The notes: generated by a model not told the origin, from the letters alone. DNA of 9,673 nt from Gammaproteobacteria bacterium (GCA_027021095.1 JALUUZ010000336.1:1-9673), one strand, 5' to 3'; shown: positions 1 to 6,905, counted from the stretch's first letter. Numbers and translations: made by a program.

Positions 1-99
1 CATAGTCGACACTATGTCGAGCACGCCGACCGAGCGAAAGCCAGCCAGGGCGTGCCATGGCGCCGTCGCAGTAGAAGGGTGGTGAGAAATGCGGGCTAG
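1..99 (-). repeat. Repeat element copy 1 (one end only; other end unclear or beyond edge)
   Basis: The right end reads GGTGAGAAATGCGGGCTAG and stops at 99. Bases 24-64 are identical, in reverse complement, to 1655-1695 in copy 2 (41 bp with no mismatch). Between them copy 1 has GTCGCAGTAG, as in copy 3, where copy 2 differs. Left of base 24 the similarity fades into a different short palindrome, CATAGT CGAC ACTATG (1-16). The element therefore either changes here or continues past the window. It lies directly downstream of amiB and supplies its TAG stop (96-98). Confidence 0.8.
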
Positions 100-110
100 T
101 AACCCGCATT
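88..110 (-). terminator. Hairpin spanning the amiB stop codon, possible terminator or mRNA 3' end
   Basis: A perfect 8-bp stem, AATGCGGG and CCCGCATT, encloses a 7-nt loop that holds the amiB stop codon. One arm is coding sequence (codons for N-A-G), the other is the repeat-element end. On the minus strand it is followed by TTCTCACC rather than a T-run, so intrinsic termination would be weak. An attenuating or RNA-protecting hairpin is equally possible. Confidence 0.4.
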
Positions 111-1559
111 GTAGGTAGCACGCGAGCGCAACCGCCGCTTGCGGCGTTTTTGCCTCACGCGCTGTACGGAGCGTGTGTTATAGACCAGCATACGGGGAAT
201 GATCAGCACATTGCCTACACGCGCACGCCCTGAGCGCAGGCCGTTGACACGCTTGAGCAGCGCCAGGCTGACCTTGTACTGCGAAGCGATCTGCTTCAGT
301 GTTTCGCCTTTTTCTATCACGTGCTTGCGCTTGGCAAACATCGTATCCGGCGGTGCATTCTTTACGAAATAATGCACGATCCCGCGCAGGATCATTGCCG
401 CGACGCGCCGCTGGTAACGCCGGTTGCGCAGCCTGATCTCTTCGCTGGGATTGGAAATAAACCCGGTCTCGATCAGGATCGACGGCACATCCGGTGATTT
501 CAGCACCACGAAACCGGCACGTTCGAGTCCACGGCGGTGCACACGGGTAATCTTGCTGAGTTCCCGCAGCACCACGCTGGCGGCATCGACGCTGGCCTTG
601 GAGGTACTGGTTTGTGACAGGTCCAACAACATTTTTGCCAGTCCCTTATCGACGCCCGGCCTGATCTGTGTACCACCGATGATATCAGAGCGGTTCTCAC
701 GCTCAGCCAGCCATTTCGCTGCCTGCGACGTCGCACCACGGCTCGACAAGGTATAGACGGAAACCCCGCGAGCCGATCTTTTGCGTGCCGAGTTGGCGTG
801 GATCGAGATAAACAGGTCGGCCTTGTGCTTGCGCGCCAGCCGCATCCGGGTGCGCAAATCGACATAGTAGTCGCCGTGCCGAATCATCACCGGGCGCATG
901 CCCGGGTGCGCCTTGACCATCCGGTACAGGTTGCGTGCCATCCGCAGGACAACATCCTTCTCCTTGGTCCCCAGCAGGCCGATCGCGCCCGGATCATCAC
1001 CACCATGCCCTGCATCGATGGCAATCACTACATCACGGGTCTTAATCTTTTTCACGGCCCTGGTACGCCGCCTGCGCTTGTCTGCAAGCTGTCTGCGGCT
1101 TACCACCCTGGGCCGCTGCTGGTGCCCCCTGCGGACGAGCCCTGTCTTCCCTGCGCCGTACAGGTCGACGACGAGCTGATAGCCGGGGATCCCTGCTGTC
1201 TGCTGCAGCTGACTCTTGTAGCTGGATTTGGCGACCAGGTCGACCACCAGGCGCAAATCATTGGTATTGCGCCTGCCACTGCGAATCCGGACCACCAGCC
1301 CCTGGCGGTACTTCTGCCTGACGAAGCGCTTGAGCGCCTTTGCATTACGAATATCGATCACCAGCCGTTCCGGCTTCGTTGCGGTGGCCGGCACGACAAA
1401 GGTTTTGAATTTGACTGCGTCGGTCAACGCGAAGACCACGCGGGTCCGCTCCGCCGTCGACAACAGGCGTGCATTGGTCACTGCCGCACCCCATGCCTGG
1501 CCTGCGCTGCACCAGCCAAGCCCCATCACCATGAATAAAATGAACGTTCTGTATTTCAT
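96..1559 (-). CDS. amiB: N-acetylmuramoyl-L-alanine amidase, AmiB type (AMIN + Amidase_3 + LysM)
   Basis: Periplasmic zinc amidase that cuts the bond between N-acetylmuramic acid and L-alanine of the peptide stem, splitting septal peptidoglycan so daughter cells separate. The 487 residues show a Sec signal peptide (about 1-25, hydrophobic from FILFMVMGLGW, cleavage probably near AWG/AA), an AMIN domain (about 27-133) for septal targeting, a strongly basic linker (about 141-175), an Amidase_3 domain (about 177-397) and a LysM domain (about 412-456). Zinc and catalytic residues are visible: H185 in DAGHGG, E200 in TKEKD, H254 in SIHAN and E364 in IETGF. The stretch around 308-334 (KMLLDLSQTSTSKAS) matches the inhibitory helix region of AmiB/AmiC enzymes, which in relatives is released by EnvC or NlpD. 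The C-tail (about 466-480) is nearly all Arg/Lys. The ATG at 1559 is the only plausible start (in-frame stop just upstream), but its GGGA is too close to be a good ribosome site. The TAG stop belongs to the adjoining repeat element. The choice of amiB over amiC rests on synteny with nnr and tsaE. Confidence 0.95.
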   Translation of the reverse strand: MKYRTFILFMVMGLGWCSAGQAWGAAVTNARLLSTAERTRVVFALTDAVKFKTFVVPATATKPERLVIDIRNAKALKRFVRQKYRQGLVVRIRSGRRNTNDLRLVVDLVAKSSYKSQLQQTAGIPGYQLVVDLYGAGKTGLVRRGHQQRPRVVSRRQLADKRRRRTRAVKKIKTRDVVIAIDAGHGGDDPGAIGLLGTKEKDVVLRMARNLYRMVKAHPGMRPVMIRHGDYYVDLRTRMRLARKHKADLFISIHANSARKRSARGVSVYTLSSRGATSQAAKWLAERENRSDIIGGTQIRPGVDKGLAKMLLDLSQTSTSKASVDAASVVLRELSKITRVHRRGLERAGFVVLKSPDVPSILIETGFISNPSEEIRLRNRRYQRRVAAMILRGIVHYFVKNAPPDTMFAKRKHVIEKGETLKQIASQYKVSLALLKRVNGLRSGRARVGNVLIIPRMLVYNTRSVQRVRQKRRKRRLRSRATYNAGY

Positions 1560-1618
1560 TTCCCGTAGTATCTATATTCTTAATACGATGACTCAACGCT
1601 GCCCGGATCTGTCCGGTG

Positions 1619-1857
1619 CTAGCCTGCATTTCTCACCACCCTTCGTAGCGAGGCGGCGCCATGGCACGCCCTGGCTGGCTTTCGCTCGGTCGGCGAGCCA
1701 GCCTGTACAAGCATCTTCGTGTGATGCGATACGCCCTGTCGTGGTGGCGGTGCGTACAACGCACCCTACTTGCCTGCGCGCTCCTCGGTCGCGAAAGCCA
1801 CCCATGCCGCACCCTTGCACCACCTCGCTACGAACGGTGGTGAGAAATGCGGGCTAG
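1619..1857 (-). repeat. Repeat element copy 2, intact with terminal inverted repeats (MITE-like)
   Basis: A 239-bp non-coding element between tsaE and amiB. Its two ends are inverted repeats of about 35 bp with 2 mismatches: CTAGCC[T/C]GCATTTCTCACC, then ACC[C/G]TTCGTAGCGAGG. Weaker inverted similarity continues inward (GGCTGGCTTTCGC against GGGTGGCTTTCGC). The core holds a perfect hairpin GGTGCGT ACA ACGCACC (1749-1765) and a foldback GCTGGCT...AGCCAGC near 1674-1702. There is no transposase and no clear target duplication (flanks GGTG and GCCA). The size and inverted ends suggest a miniature transposable element or large REP-like unit. CTAG ends recall what I remember of some IS1380-family termini (ISEcp1), but that link is speculation. 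Confidence 0.85.
1749..1765. repeat. Core hairpin of the repeat element
   Basis: Perfect 7-bp stem GGTGCGT / ACGCACC with a 3-nt loop, in the middle of copy 2. Related palindromes occur twice in copy 3, at 8675-8691 (GGTGCG CCGTA CGCACC) and around 8768-8784 (weaker). Confidence 0.7.
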
Positions 1858-2351
1858 GCCAACCTTGGTCTCAAATTCGATAAAACCTGACCTCCCCTGA
1901 CCGATACAGGAGTCATGCCAACCCGACGGCCTTGCTGTTGAAAGCCCAGCTCGACCCTGATGTCTGCCGGGGCCAGGAACCCCTGGCCTTTCTCCGGCCA
2001 CTCGATCAAGCAAATCGCATTGTTTTGAGTAAAGTCCCGATACCCCAGGTATTCAAGTTCCTCGGGGTCACTCAAGCGGTACAGATCCATATGATAGACA
2101 AGCCGATCGCCGACGGGGTAAGGTTCTACCAGAGTATAAGTAGGACTTTTGACATACTGGCGGTAACCGAGCCCATGGAGAAAACCGCGTGCAAACGTGC
2201 TTTTTCCCGCCCCAAGCTCGCCAAGCAGGTGAATCTGCAACGGAAACCCCGCACACTGTGCCAACGCCTGTGCCAGCTGCTCGGTTGCCGCTGCATCGGC
2301 CGTAACACAAGTAATCGTATTGTTTTCTACACCACCGCTTTTATCGTCCAT
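1854..2351 (-). CDS. tsaE: tRNA t6A37 threonylcarbamoyladenosine biosynthesis ATPase TsaE (YjeE)
   Basis: Small P-loop ATPase of the TsaBDE complex, which transfers the threonylcarbamoyl group made by TsaC/TsaC2 onto A37 of ANN-decoding tRNAs; TsaE ATP hydrolysis resets the complex. At 165 residues it is near the family norm (E. coli about 153). Walker A is GELGAGKST (44-52, K50). The switch-like KSPTYTLVEPY lies at about 68-78, YHMDLYRL at 87-93 supplies a conserved Asp (D89), and the family motif ICLIEWPEKG sits at 113-122 (E117, W118). The ATG at 2351 is preceded by AGGA (2357-2360) at a 5-nt spacing. It lies 118 bp downstream of nnr and upstream of amiB, as in the E. coli operon. The TAG stop (1854-1856) is the outermost part of the repeat element at 1619-1857, so element and gene abut exactly. 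The last residues LSNLRPRLA look like an ordinary TsaE C-terminus, so nothing appears lost. Confidence 0.95.
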   Translation of the reverse strand: MDDKSGGVENNTITCVTADAAATEQLAQALAQCAGFPLQIHLLGELGAGKSTFARGFLHGLGYRQYVKSPTYTLVEPYPVGDRLVYHMDLYRLSDPEELEYLGYRDFTQNNAICLIEWPEKGQGFLAPADIRVELGFQQQGRRVGMTPVSVRGGQVLSNLRPRLA

Positions 2352-2435
2352 CTCAATCCTGCATCGACATCATCCGGCCTTCGACATGCTGAAAAAACTC
2401 GAACGCAAAAACCCCGGTTTCGGCCTACCCGTATC

Positions 2436-2467
2436 CCGGCTCAGCCGGACCTGCCGTGCTTGGCAGG
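2436..2467 (-). other. Two short hairpins just downstream of nnr
   Basis: In the 118-bp nnr-tsaE gap, CCTGCC GTGCTT GGCAGG (2450-2467) lies 2 bp after the nnr stop and CCGGC TCA GCCGG (2436-2448) follows. On the minus strand a short GGGGTTTTTGCG comes about 20 nt further on. This may lower read-through into tsaE or stabilise the nnr 3' end. No strong intrinsic terminator is seen, and co-transcription of nnr, tsaE and amiB remains likely. Confidence 0.35.
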
Positions 2468-2469
2468 AA

Positions 2470-3972
2470 TCAACCCGATGTTATTTCAGGATTAACCAAT
2501 TGGCGTAAATGGGGCATCAGGTCGGAAGCCAGCAGACCCCGTTCCTGGTCGCCGGCGGCAAAATCCGCCGCCTGTGCATGCACCAGTGTACCCAATCTTG
2601 CAGCCTCGTCCAGCGGGATCCGCTGTGCGATCAACGCACCGATCACACCCGATAATACATCACCCATCCCGGCTGTGGCCATGCCTGGATTTCCTGCGGT
2701 ACACAGTGACACCGAACCCTTGACCGAACGCACCAGGCTGCCGGCCCCCTTCAACACCACGGTTGCATTGTACTGCTTAACAATATTCACAAGACTGGCA
2801 AACCGGTCCTGCTGTATCTGTTCCGCCGGACAGCCAAGCAAACGTCCGGCCTCACCCGGATGGGGAGTCAGGATCCATTCTTCACGCTGCTGCGGCGAAC
2901 GTGCCAGCAGATTCAAACCGTCTGCATCGACCAGCAGCGGCTTGCGCACACCGAACACATACGAAAACAATTGCTGCGCCCAGGCCGACAAGCCCAATCC
3001 CGGACCAATCACGATGACCGTGGCGCGTTCTACCAGAGGTTGTAACTGTTCAACACCCTCGACTGGCCGGCACATCAGTTCAGGACGCGTCAAGGCCAAC
3101 GAGGTGCTGTGCTGCGGATGGCTCGCGACCGTCACCAGGCCGGCTCCGGTGCGAAGTGCCGCCTCACCCGCCAGCCGTGTTGCACCGAGCATCCCCGGTC
3201 CGCCGCCGACGATCAGCAGGTGACCGTGATCCGCCTTGTGACTGCTGCGCCGGCGTCTAGGCAGTAGACTGCGAAGCATGCGTGGACTGATCGCCGTCGC
3301 CGCAGGCTTTACATGCAAATACACCTCGTCGGGTACCTGCAGCCCGTCGAATACTATTTCTCCGCAGTAGTCCCGGCCTTCGGCAGTAAACATCCCCTGC
3401 TTCAGCCCAATAAAAGTAATCGTGCACTGCGCCCGGACAGCCACACCCAGCACGGCACCCGTGTCGGCACTCAACCCGGAAGGGATATCCAGCGCCAATA
3501 CCGGTGCCGCGCCGCGATCGATATACTCGATCGCCTCACGCCACGGCCCTGTCACTTCCCGCTGCAAACCGGTACCGAACAAGCCATCGATCGCCAGTTC
3601 ATAATCGTGCGTGGAACGGTCAAAATCCTGCCAGGCGGTGATCGCGCCGCCACGGTCCAGGTACTCGTTGCGTGCGCTCAAGGCATCGCCCTTGATCCGT
3701 GCACCATCCCCAAGCTGAACGACCTCCACCTGCAGGCCGTCAGCACGCGCCAGAGTGGCGAGCACAAAGCCGTCGCCGGCATTGTTTCCAATACCGGTAA
3801 ACACGGTAAACTTTCTGTACTTGGGCCAGCGCCGACGTGCCAGCTCATAGGCTGCCAATCCTGCGCGCTGCATCAGTGTAATCCCCGGAATCCCGATTTC
3901 CTCGATCGCAATCCGGTCCAGTTCCCTGACCTGCTCAGCGCGAAAAAAAGATGATGGCAGATGCTGTGTCAT
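2470..3972 (-). CDS. nnr: Bifunctional NAD(P)H-hydrate epimerase / ADP-dependent dehydratase
   Basis: Repairs NADH and NADPH damaged by hydration. The N-terminal epimerase interconverts R and S hydrates; the C-terminal dehydratase restores NAD(P)H using ADP. The 500-residue length fits the two-domain bacterial form (YjeF). The YjeF_N domain spans about 10-225: GIGNNAGDGF at 60-69, AIDGLFGTGL at 127-136, LDIPSGLSADTG at 161-172 and a conserved K191 in GLKQGMF. The carbohydrate-kinase-like dehydratase spans about 230-495: GHLLIVGGGPGMLGA at 250-264, IGPGLG at 322-327, LLVDADGLN at 346-354, LTPHPGEAGRL at 368-378, VLKGAG at 406-411, and the catalytic loop GNPGMATAGMGDVLSG at 427-442 with D438. 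The ATG start has a good ribosome site, GGGGAG at 3980-3985. It is the first gene of a leftward run with tsaE and amiB and diverges from queG. No truncation or missing motif was seen. Confidence 0.96.
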   Translation of the reverse strand: MTQHLPSSFFRAEQVRELDRIAIEEIGIPGITLMQRAGLAAYELARRRWPKYRKFTVFTGIGNNAGDGFVLATLARADGLQVEVVQLGDGARIKGDALSARNEYLDRGGAITAWQDFDRSTHDYELAIDGLFGTGLQREVTGPWREAIEYIDRGAAPVLALDIPSGLSADTGAVLGVAVRAQCTITFIGLKQGMFTAEGRDYCGEIVFDGLQVPDEVYLHVKPAATAISPRMLRSLLPRRRRSSHKADHGHLLIVGGGPGMLGATRLAGEAALRTGAGLVTVASHPQHSTSLALTRPELMCRPVEGVEQLQPLVERATVIVIGPGLGLSAWAQQLFSYVFGVRKPLLVDADGLNLLARSPQQREEWILTPHPGEAGRLLGCPAEQIQQDRFASLVNIVKQYNATVVLKGAGSLVRSVKGSVSLCTAGNPGMATAGMGDVLSGVIGALIAQRIPLDEAARLGTLVHAQAADFAAGDQERGLLASDLMPHLRQLVNPEITSG

Positions 3973-4015
3973 CCGGCGGCTCCCCAGCGTGCATGATTCA
4001 ACCTGTTCAGGGTTA

Positions 4016-4021
4016 AGTATA
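4016..4021 (-). promoter_or_regulatory. Predicted -10 box of the nnr-tsaE-amiB promoter
   Basis: TATACT on the minus strand, about 44 bp upstream of the nnr ATG, in the divergent region with queG. No good -35 hexamer stands at 16-18 bp, so it may need an activator or be a chance match. Confidence 0.35.
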
Positions 4022-4045
4022 TGCGTTTCGCCACCAGAGCGATAC

Positions 4046-4073
4046 TTGCATCACACCGTTGAAAGTGGATAAT
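4046..4073 (+). promoter_or_regulatory. Predicted sigma70 promoter of queG
   Basis: TTGCAT (4046-4051), a 16-bp spacer, then GATAAT (4068-4073). Transcription would start near 4080, giving a leader of about 37 nt before the queG ATG. Confidence 0.5.
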
Positions 4074-4116
4074 CGAAGACGGCGCGACAAAGCAAGCGGC
4101 ACTCTGACCGAACCTC

Positions 4117-5205
4117 ATGCATACCGACCTGACATGGCTGGCACGAAAAATCAGGCACTGGGCCTTGGAGCTGGGGTTCCAACAAGCCGGGATCGCTGAC
4201 ACACAGCTACATGCCGCAGCCCAGGAACTGGAAAGATGGCTCGCCTTGTCGCGCCACGGCGAAATGCATTATATGCAGCGGCATGGCCGCAAACGCAGCC
4301 ACCCGGAAAGGCTCCATCCCGGTACGCTGCGCGTCATCAGTGTACGCATGGACTACTGGCCGGAAACCGAGAACAAATCCATCGATGCACTGCTTGAAAA
4401 CCCGGTACTGGGCTACGTCTCACGCTACGCCCTGGGACGCGACTACCACAAGCTGATGCGTAAACGCCTGGCTGCACTCGCCGCACGCATCGAGCGGGAA
4501 ATCGGACACTTCTCCCACCGTGCGTTCGTCGACACTGCACCGGTGCTGGAAAAGCCACTGGCACAGAAAGCCGGACTCGGCTGGATCGGAAAGCACACCA
4601 ACCTGATCAATAAAAACGCTGGCTCATGGTTTTTTCTCGGCGAACTCTACACGGACCTGCCGCTGCCGGTCGACAGCCCGGCACAGCGACACTGCGGCAG
4701 CTGCCGCGCCTGTATCGATATCTGTCCAACAGGGGCCATCGTCGCACCGTATGAGCTCGATGCACGCCTGTGTATCTCCTACTTGACCATCGAACTGCGC
4801 GGTACGATTCCGGAACAGCTGCGACCGCTGCTCGGTAACCGTATCTATGGTTGTGATGACTGCCAGGCTGTCTGCCCATGGAATAAATTCGCCACACCGA
4901 CCCGTGAGGCAGACTTTCTACCGCGTCACGGACTGGAGTCGAGTACACTGGTGACGCTGTTTTCATGGACCGAGCAACAGTTCCTGCAGCGTACCGAAGG
5001 CTCTGCGATCCGCCGTATCGGCTACCCAGGCTGGCTGCGTAATATCGCTGTTGCTCTTGGCAATGCGCTGGCCTCGCCAATGATCGGCACGAATGACAAG
5101 GCACACATCGTCGCGGCACTGCAGGACAAGGCCGATCACCCGTCAGCACTGGTACGCGAACACGTACACTGGGCACTGCGCCAGGACACTGCACAGGCGG
5201 ACTGA
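4117..5205 (+). CDS. queG: Epoxyqueuosine reductase QueG
   Basis: Cobalamin-dependent iron-sulfur enzyme that reduces epoxyqueuosine to queuosine at position 34 of GUN-anticodon tRNAs, the last step of the pathway. The 362 residues match the usual bacterial length. Two [4Fe-4S] sites are clear: C193, C196, C199 and C203P in CGSCRACIDICP, and C246, C249 and C253P in CDDCQAVCPWN, with C219 available as a further ligand. The catalytic core precedes them: FVDTAPVLEK at 137-146 (D139 is the likely proton donor), then QKAGLGWIGKH at 150-160 and FFLGEL at 172-177. The C-terminal part (about 300-355) looks like the helical HEAT-like tail that grips tRNA. No clear Shine-Dalgarno sequence precedes the ATG. 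A sigma70-like promoter lies at 4046-4073. The gene diverges from nnr, as in E. coli, and converges on pgi with a 53-bp gap. Its TGA is directly followed by a sequence resembling the end of the local repeat elements. Confidence 0.96.
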   Translation: MHTDLTWLARKIRHWALELGFQQAGIADTQLHAAAQELERWLALSRHGEMHYMQRHGRKRSHPERLHPGTLRVISVRMDYWPETENKSIDALLENPVLGYVSRYALGRDYHKLMRKRLAALAARIEREIGHFSHRAFVDTAPVLEKPLAQKAGLGWIGKHTNLINKNAGSWFFLGELYTDLPLPVDSPAQRHCGSCRACIDICPTGAIVAPYELDARLCISYLTIELRGTIPEQLRPLLGNRIYGCDDCQAVCPWNKFATPTREADFLPRHGLESSTLVTLFSWTEQQFLQRTEGSAIRRIGYPGWLRNIAVALGNALASPMIGTNDKAHIVAALQDKADHPSALVREHVHWALRQDTAQAD

Positions 5206-5261
5206 TCCGCATTGCCCATCACCCTGCTGCGGCGGCGAACGGCGGGGGGAAGTCGGGGTTA
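5203..5261. repeat. Degenerate, shortened repeat element between queG and pgi stops
   Basis: After the queG TGA the sequence reads TCCGCATTGCCCATCACC CTGCTGCGGCG. This resembles the inverted end of copy 3 read inward (CCCGCATTGCTCACC, then CCCTGCTACTGCGACG). The last 29 bases of the gap (5232-5260) align without gaps to the right end of copy 2 (1830-1858) at about 20 of 29 positions by hand, with the pgi stop (TTA on plus) over the element's CTA. The gap thus looks like two element ends joined with the centre missing. An origin as a shared terminator-like motif, or chance in GC-rich DNA, is not excluded. Confidence 0.45.
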
Positions 5262-6905
5262 CGAATCGACTTGCTGCAGGTAGTAACGAATCAAGCCGGC
5301 GGTAGACGGGTCATGCGTACCGGTCTGCCGTGCGGACTGGATCTCCTGCAAGACCGTACCCGCAAGCTGCTTGCCCAGTTCCACGCCCCATTGATCGAAA
5401 GAATTGATGTCCCAGATCACACCCTGTACGAAGATCTTGTGTTCATAGAGCGCCAGCAGGCTGCCAAGACTCTGCGGGCACAGTCGGTCCAGCACAATAC
5501 TGGTCGAAGGCCGGTTACCCGGGAAACTCCGGTGTGGTGCCAGCGCGGCGATTTCCTCGTCCGCATAGCCTTGACTTCGCATCTCGTCGGCAACCTGCTG
5601 CGACGTCCTGCCATGCAACAATGCTTCGGTCTGGGCCACGAAATTGGCATACAGGATCTGCTGATGATGCGTCAAGGTGTGTGGAACATGTTTCGGAATG
5701 ATAAAATCCGCCGGCACCATTTGCGTCCCCTGGTGCAGCAGCTGAAAAAACGCATGCTGCCCGTTGACCCCGGTTCCTCCCCACAGCACCGGTGCCGTCG
5801 CATAGTCGACGGTCTCGCCCTCGCGCGTCACACACTTACCGTTACTCTCCATCTCTGCCTGCTGCAAATAGTCGGGCAACAAGGCCAAGGGTTGCGCATA
5901 GGGCAGTATCGCGTGCGTCCTGCAGCCATGGAAGTTACAATACCAGATCCCGATCAGCCCAAGCAGTACCGGCAGGTTACGCCGCAGCGGCGCAGTCTGA
6001 AAATGCGCATCCATCAACCGGGCCCCTTCAAGCAACTCGGTAAACCCCTGCATACCGATTGCCAGCGCCACCGGCAGCCCGATCGCAGACCAGACCGAAT
6101 AGCGGCCGCCGACCCAGTCCCAGAACTCAAACATGTTTGCGGGATCGATGCCGAATTCGCTGACCGCCGCGGTATTGGTCGATACGGCGACAAAATGCCG
6201 GCTGACCGCCTGCGGGTCTCCGGCATGCGACAACAGCCACTGCCTGGCGGTGGCCGCGTTGGTCATGGTCTCGATCGTAGAAAACGTTTTCGACTCCACG
6301 ATAAACAACACGCGCTCAGGATCGACCCGCTCCAGCACCGTGGAAATCTCGGCACCATCGACATTGGCGACGAAATGAAAATTCAGCCGTGGCTCGGTGT
6401 AGGCGTCGAGTGCCCGTACCAGCATTCGCGGTCCCAGGTCCGAGCCACCGATGCCGATATTGACCACATCGGTGATCGGCTTGCCGCTGTAACCTATCCA
6501 TTCACCGCTGCGCACCTGCTGCACGAACGCAGACATTCGTTGCATCACTGCACTGATCTGCGGTATCACATCCGTACCGTTTACTTTGATTTGACGATCG
6601 GTGCCGCTGCGTAGCGCAGTATGCAAAGCAGCACGCTTCTCAGTAAAATTGATCAATTCGCCGCGAAACATCTGTTCACGGCGCAGCTCGAGCTGGCGTG
6701 CCCTGGCAAGGTCGATCAACAATCCAAGGCCGGTCTCATCCAGCCTGTGCTTGGAATAGTCGACGAACAACATACCCACTTTCTGGGACCAGTTGCCAAA
6801 CCGTTCACTGTCGGCCGAAAAAAGGGAGCGGATAGAAACCTCTGAAACAGAGTGAAAATACTGCTGCAGTTTATGCCATTGTGGGAGTTCAGACAGCCTG
6901 CTCAT
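5259..6905 (-). CDS. pgi: Glucose-6-phosphate isomerase
   Basis: Cytoplasmic enzyme interconverting glucose-6-phosphate and fructose-6-phosphate, a branch point between glycolysis, gluconeogenesis, the pentose phosphate route and glycogen synthesis. From the ATG at 6905 the protein has 548 residues, almost exactly the E. coli length (549). Both family signatures are present: DWVGGRYSVWSAIGLP at about 263-278 and SFDQWGVELGK at 502-512. Expected active-site residues are E353 (in EMESNGK), H384 (in NGQHAFFQ) and K512. The sugar-phosphate loops NIGIGGSDLGP (149-159) and VESKTFSTIET (203-213) are intact. The frame stays open up to a TTG at 6962 (567 residues), but that TTG has no ribosome site and adds 19 residues the family lacks. 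The ATG at 6905 has ACAGG at 6912-6916 and begins at the usual family N-terminus, so it is chosen. The gene converges with queG and diverges from glgA. Its TAA stop aligns with the CTAG end of the local repeats. Confidence 0.96.
   Translation of the reverse strand: MSRLSELPQWHKLQQYFHSVSEVSIRSLFSADSERFGNWSQKVGMLFVDYSKHRLDETGLGLLIDLARARQLELRREQMFRGELINFTEKRAALHTALRSGTDRQIKVNGTDVIPQISAVMQRMSAFVQQVRSGEWIGYSGKPITDVVNIGIGGSDLGPRMLVRALDAYTEPRLNFHFVANVDGAEISTVLERVDPERVLFIVESKTFSTIETMTNAATARQWLLSHAGDPQAVSRHFVAVSTNTAAVSEFGIDPANMFEFWDWVGGRYSVWSAIGLPVALAIGMQGFTELLEGARLMDAHFQTAPLRRNLPVLLGLIGIWYCNFHGCRTHAILPYAQPLALLPDYLQQAEMESNGKCVTREGETVDYATAPVLWGGTGVNGQHAFFQLLHQGTQMVPADFIIPKHVPHTLTHHQQILYANFVAQTEALLHGRTSQQVADEMRSQGYADEEIAALAPHRSFPGNRPSTSIVLDRLCPQSLGSLLALYEHKIFVQGVIWDINSFDQWGVELGKQLAGTVLQEIQSARQTGTHDPSTAGLIRYYLQQVDS

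Noticed and set aside
798..1538. A 246-codon plus-strand frame opposite amiB
   Set aside because: Antisense shadow of the amidase, whose zinc ligands and domain order are intact in the minus-strand frame.
1485..1559. Lipoprotein signal (LGWC) in AmiB
   Set aside because: A Trp directly before the Cys does not fit a lipobox; an ordinary signal peptide fits better.
1567..1596. TTGAGT-18-GATACT as an amiB promoter
   Set aside because: Transcription would begin about at the ATG, leaving no leader; reading through from tsaE is more plausible.
1228..1857. A 209-codon plus-strand frame running through the repeat element
   Set aside because: It overlaps amiB antisense and then non-coding repeat; it is open only because the repeat is GC-rich.
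2100..2310. Small minus-strand frames overlapping tsaE
   Set aside because: Alternate-frame shadows of tsaE with no start signals of their own.
2456..3223. A 255-codon plus-strand frame opposite nnr
   Set aside because: Ser/Pro/Cys-rich shadow with no family motifs; the minus-strand Nnr is complete.
5271..6614. A 447-codon open frame on the plus strand inside pgi
   Set aside because: It lies wholly antisense to the well-supported pgi gene, has no recognisable domain, and its composition (many R, H, Q, P) is that of a GC-rich antisense frame.
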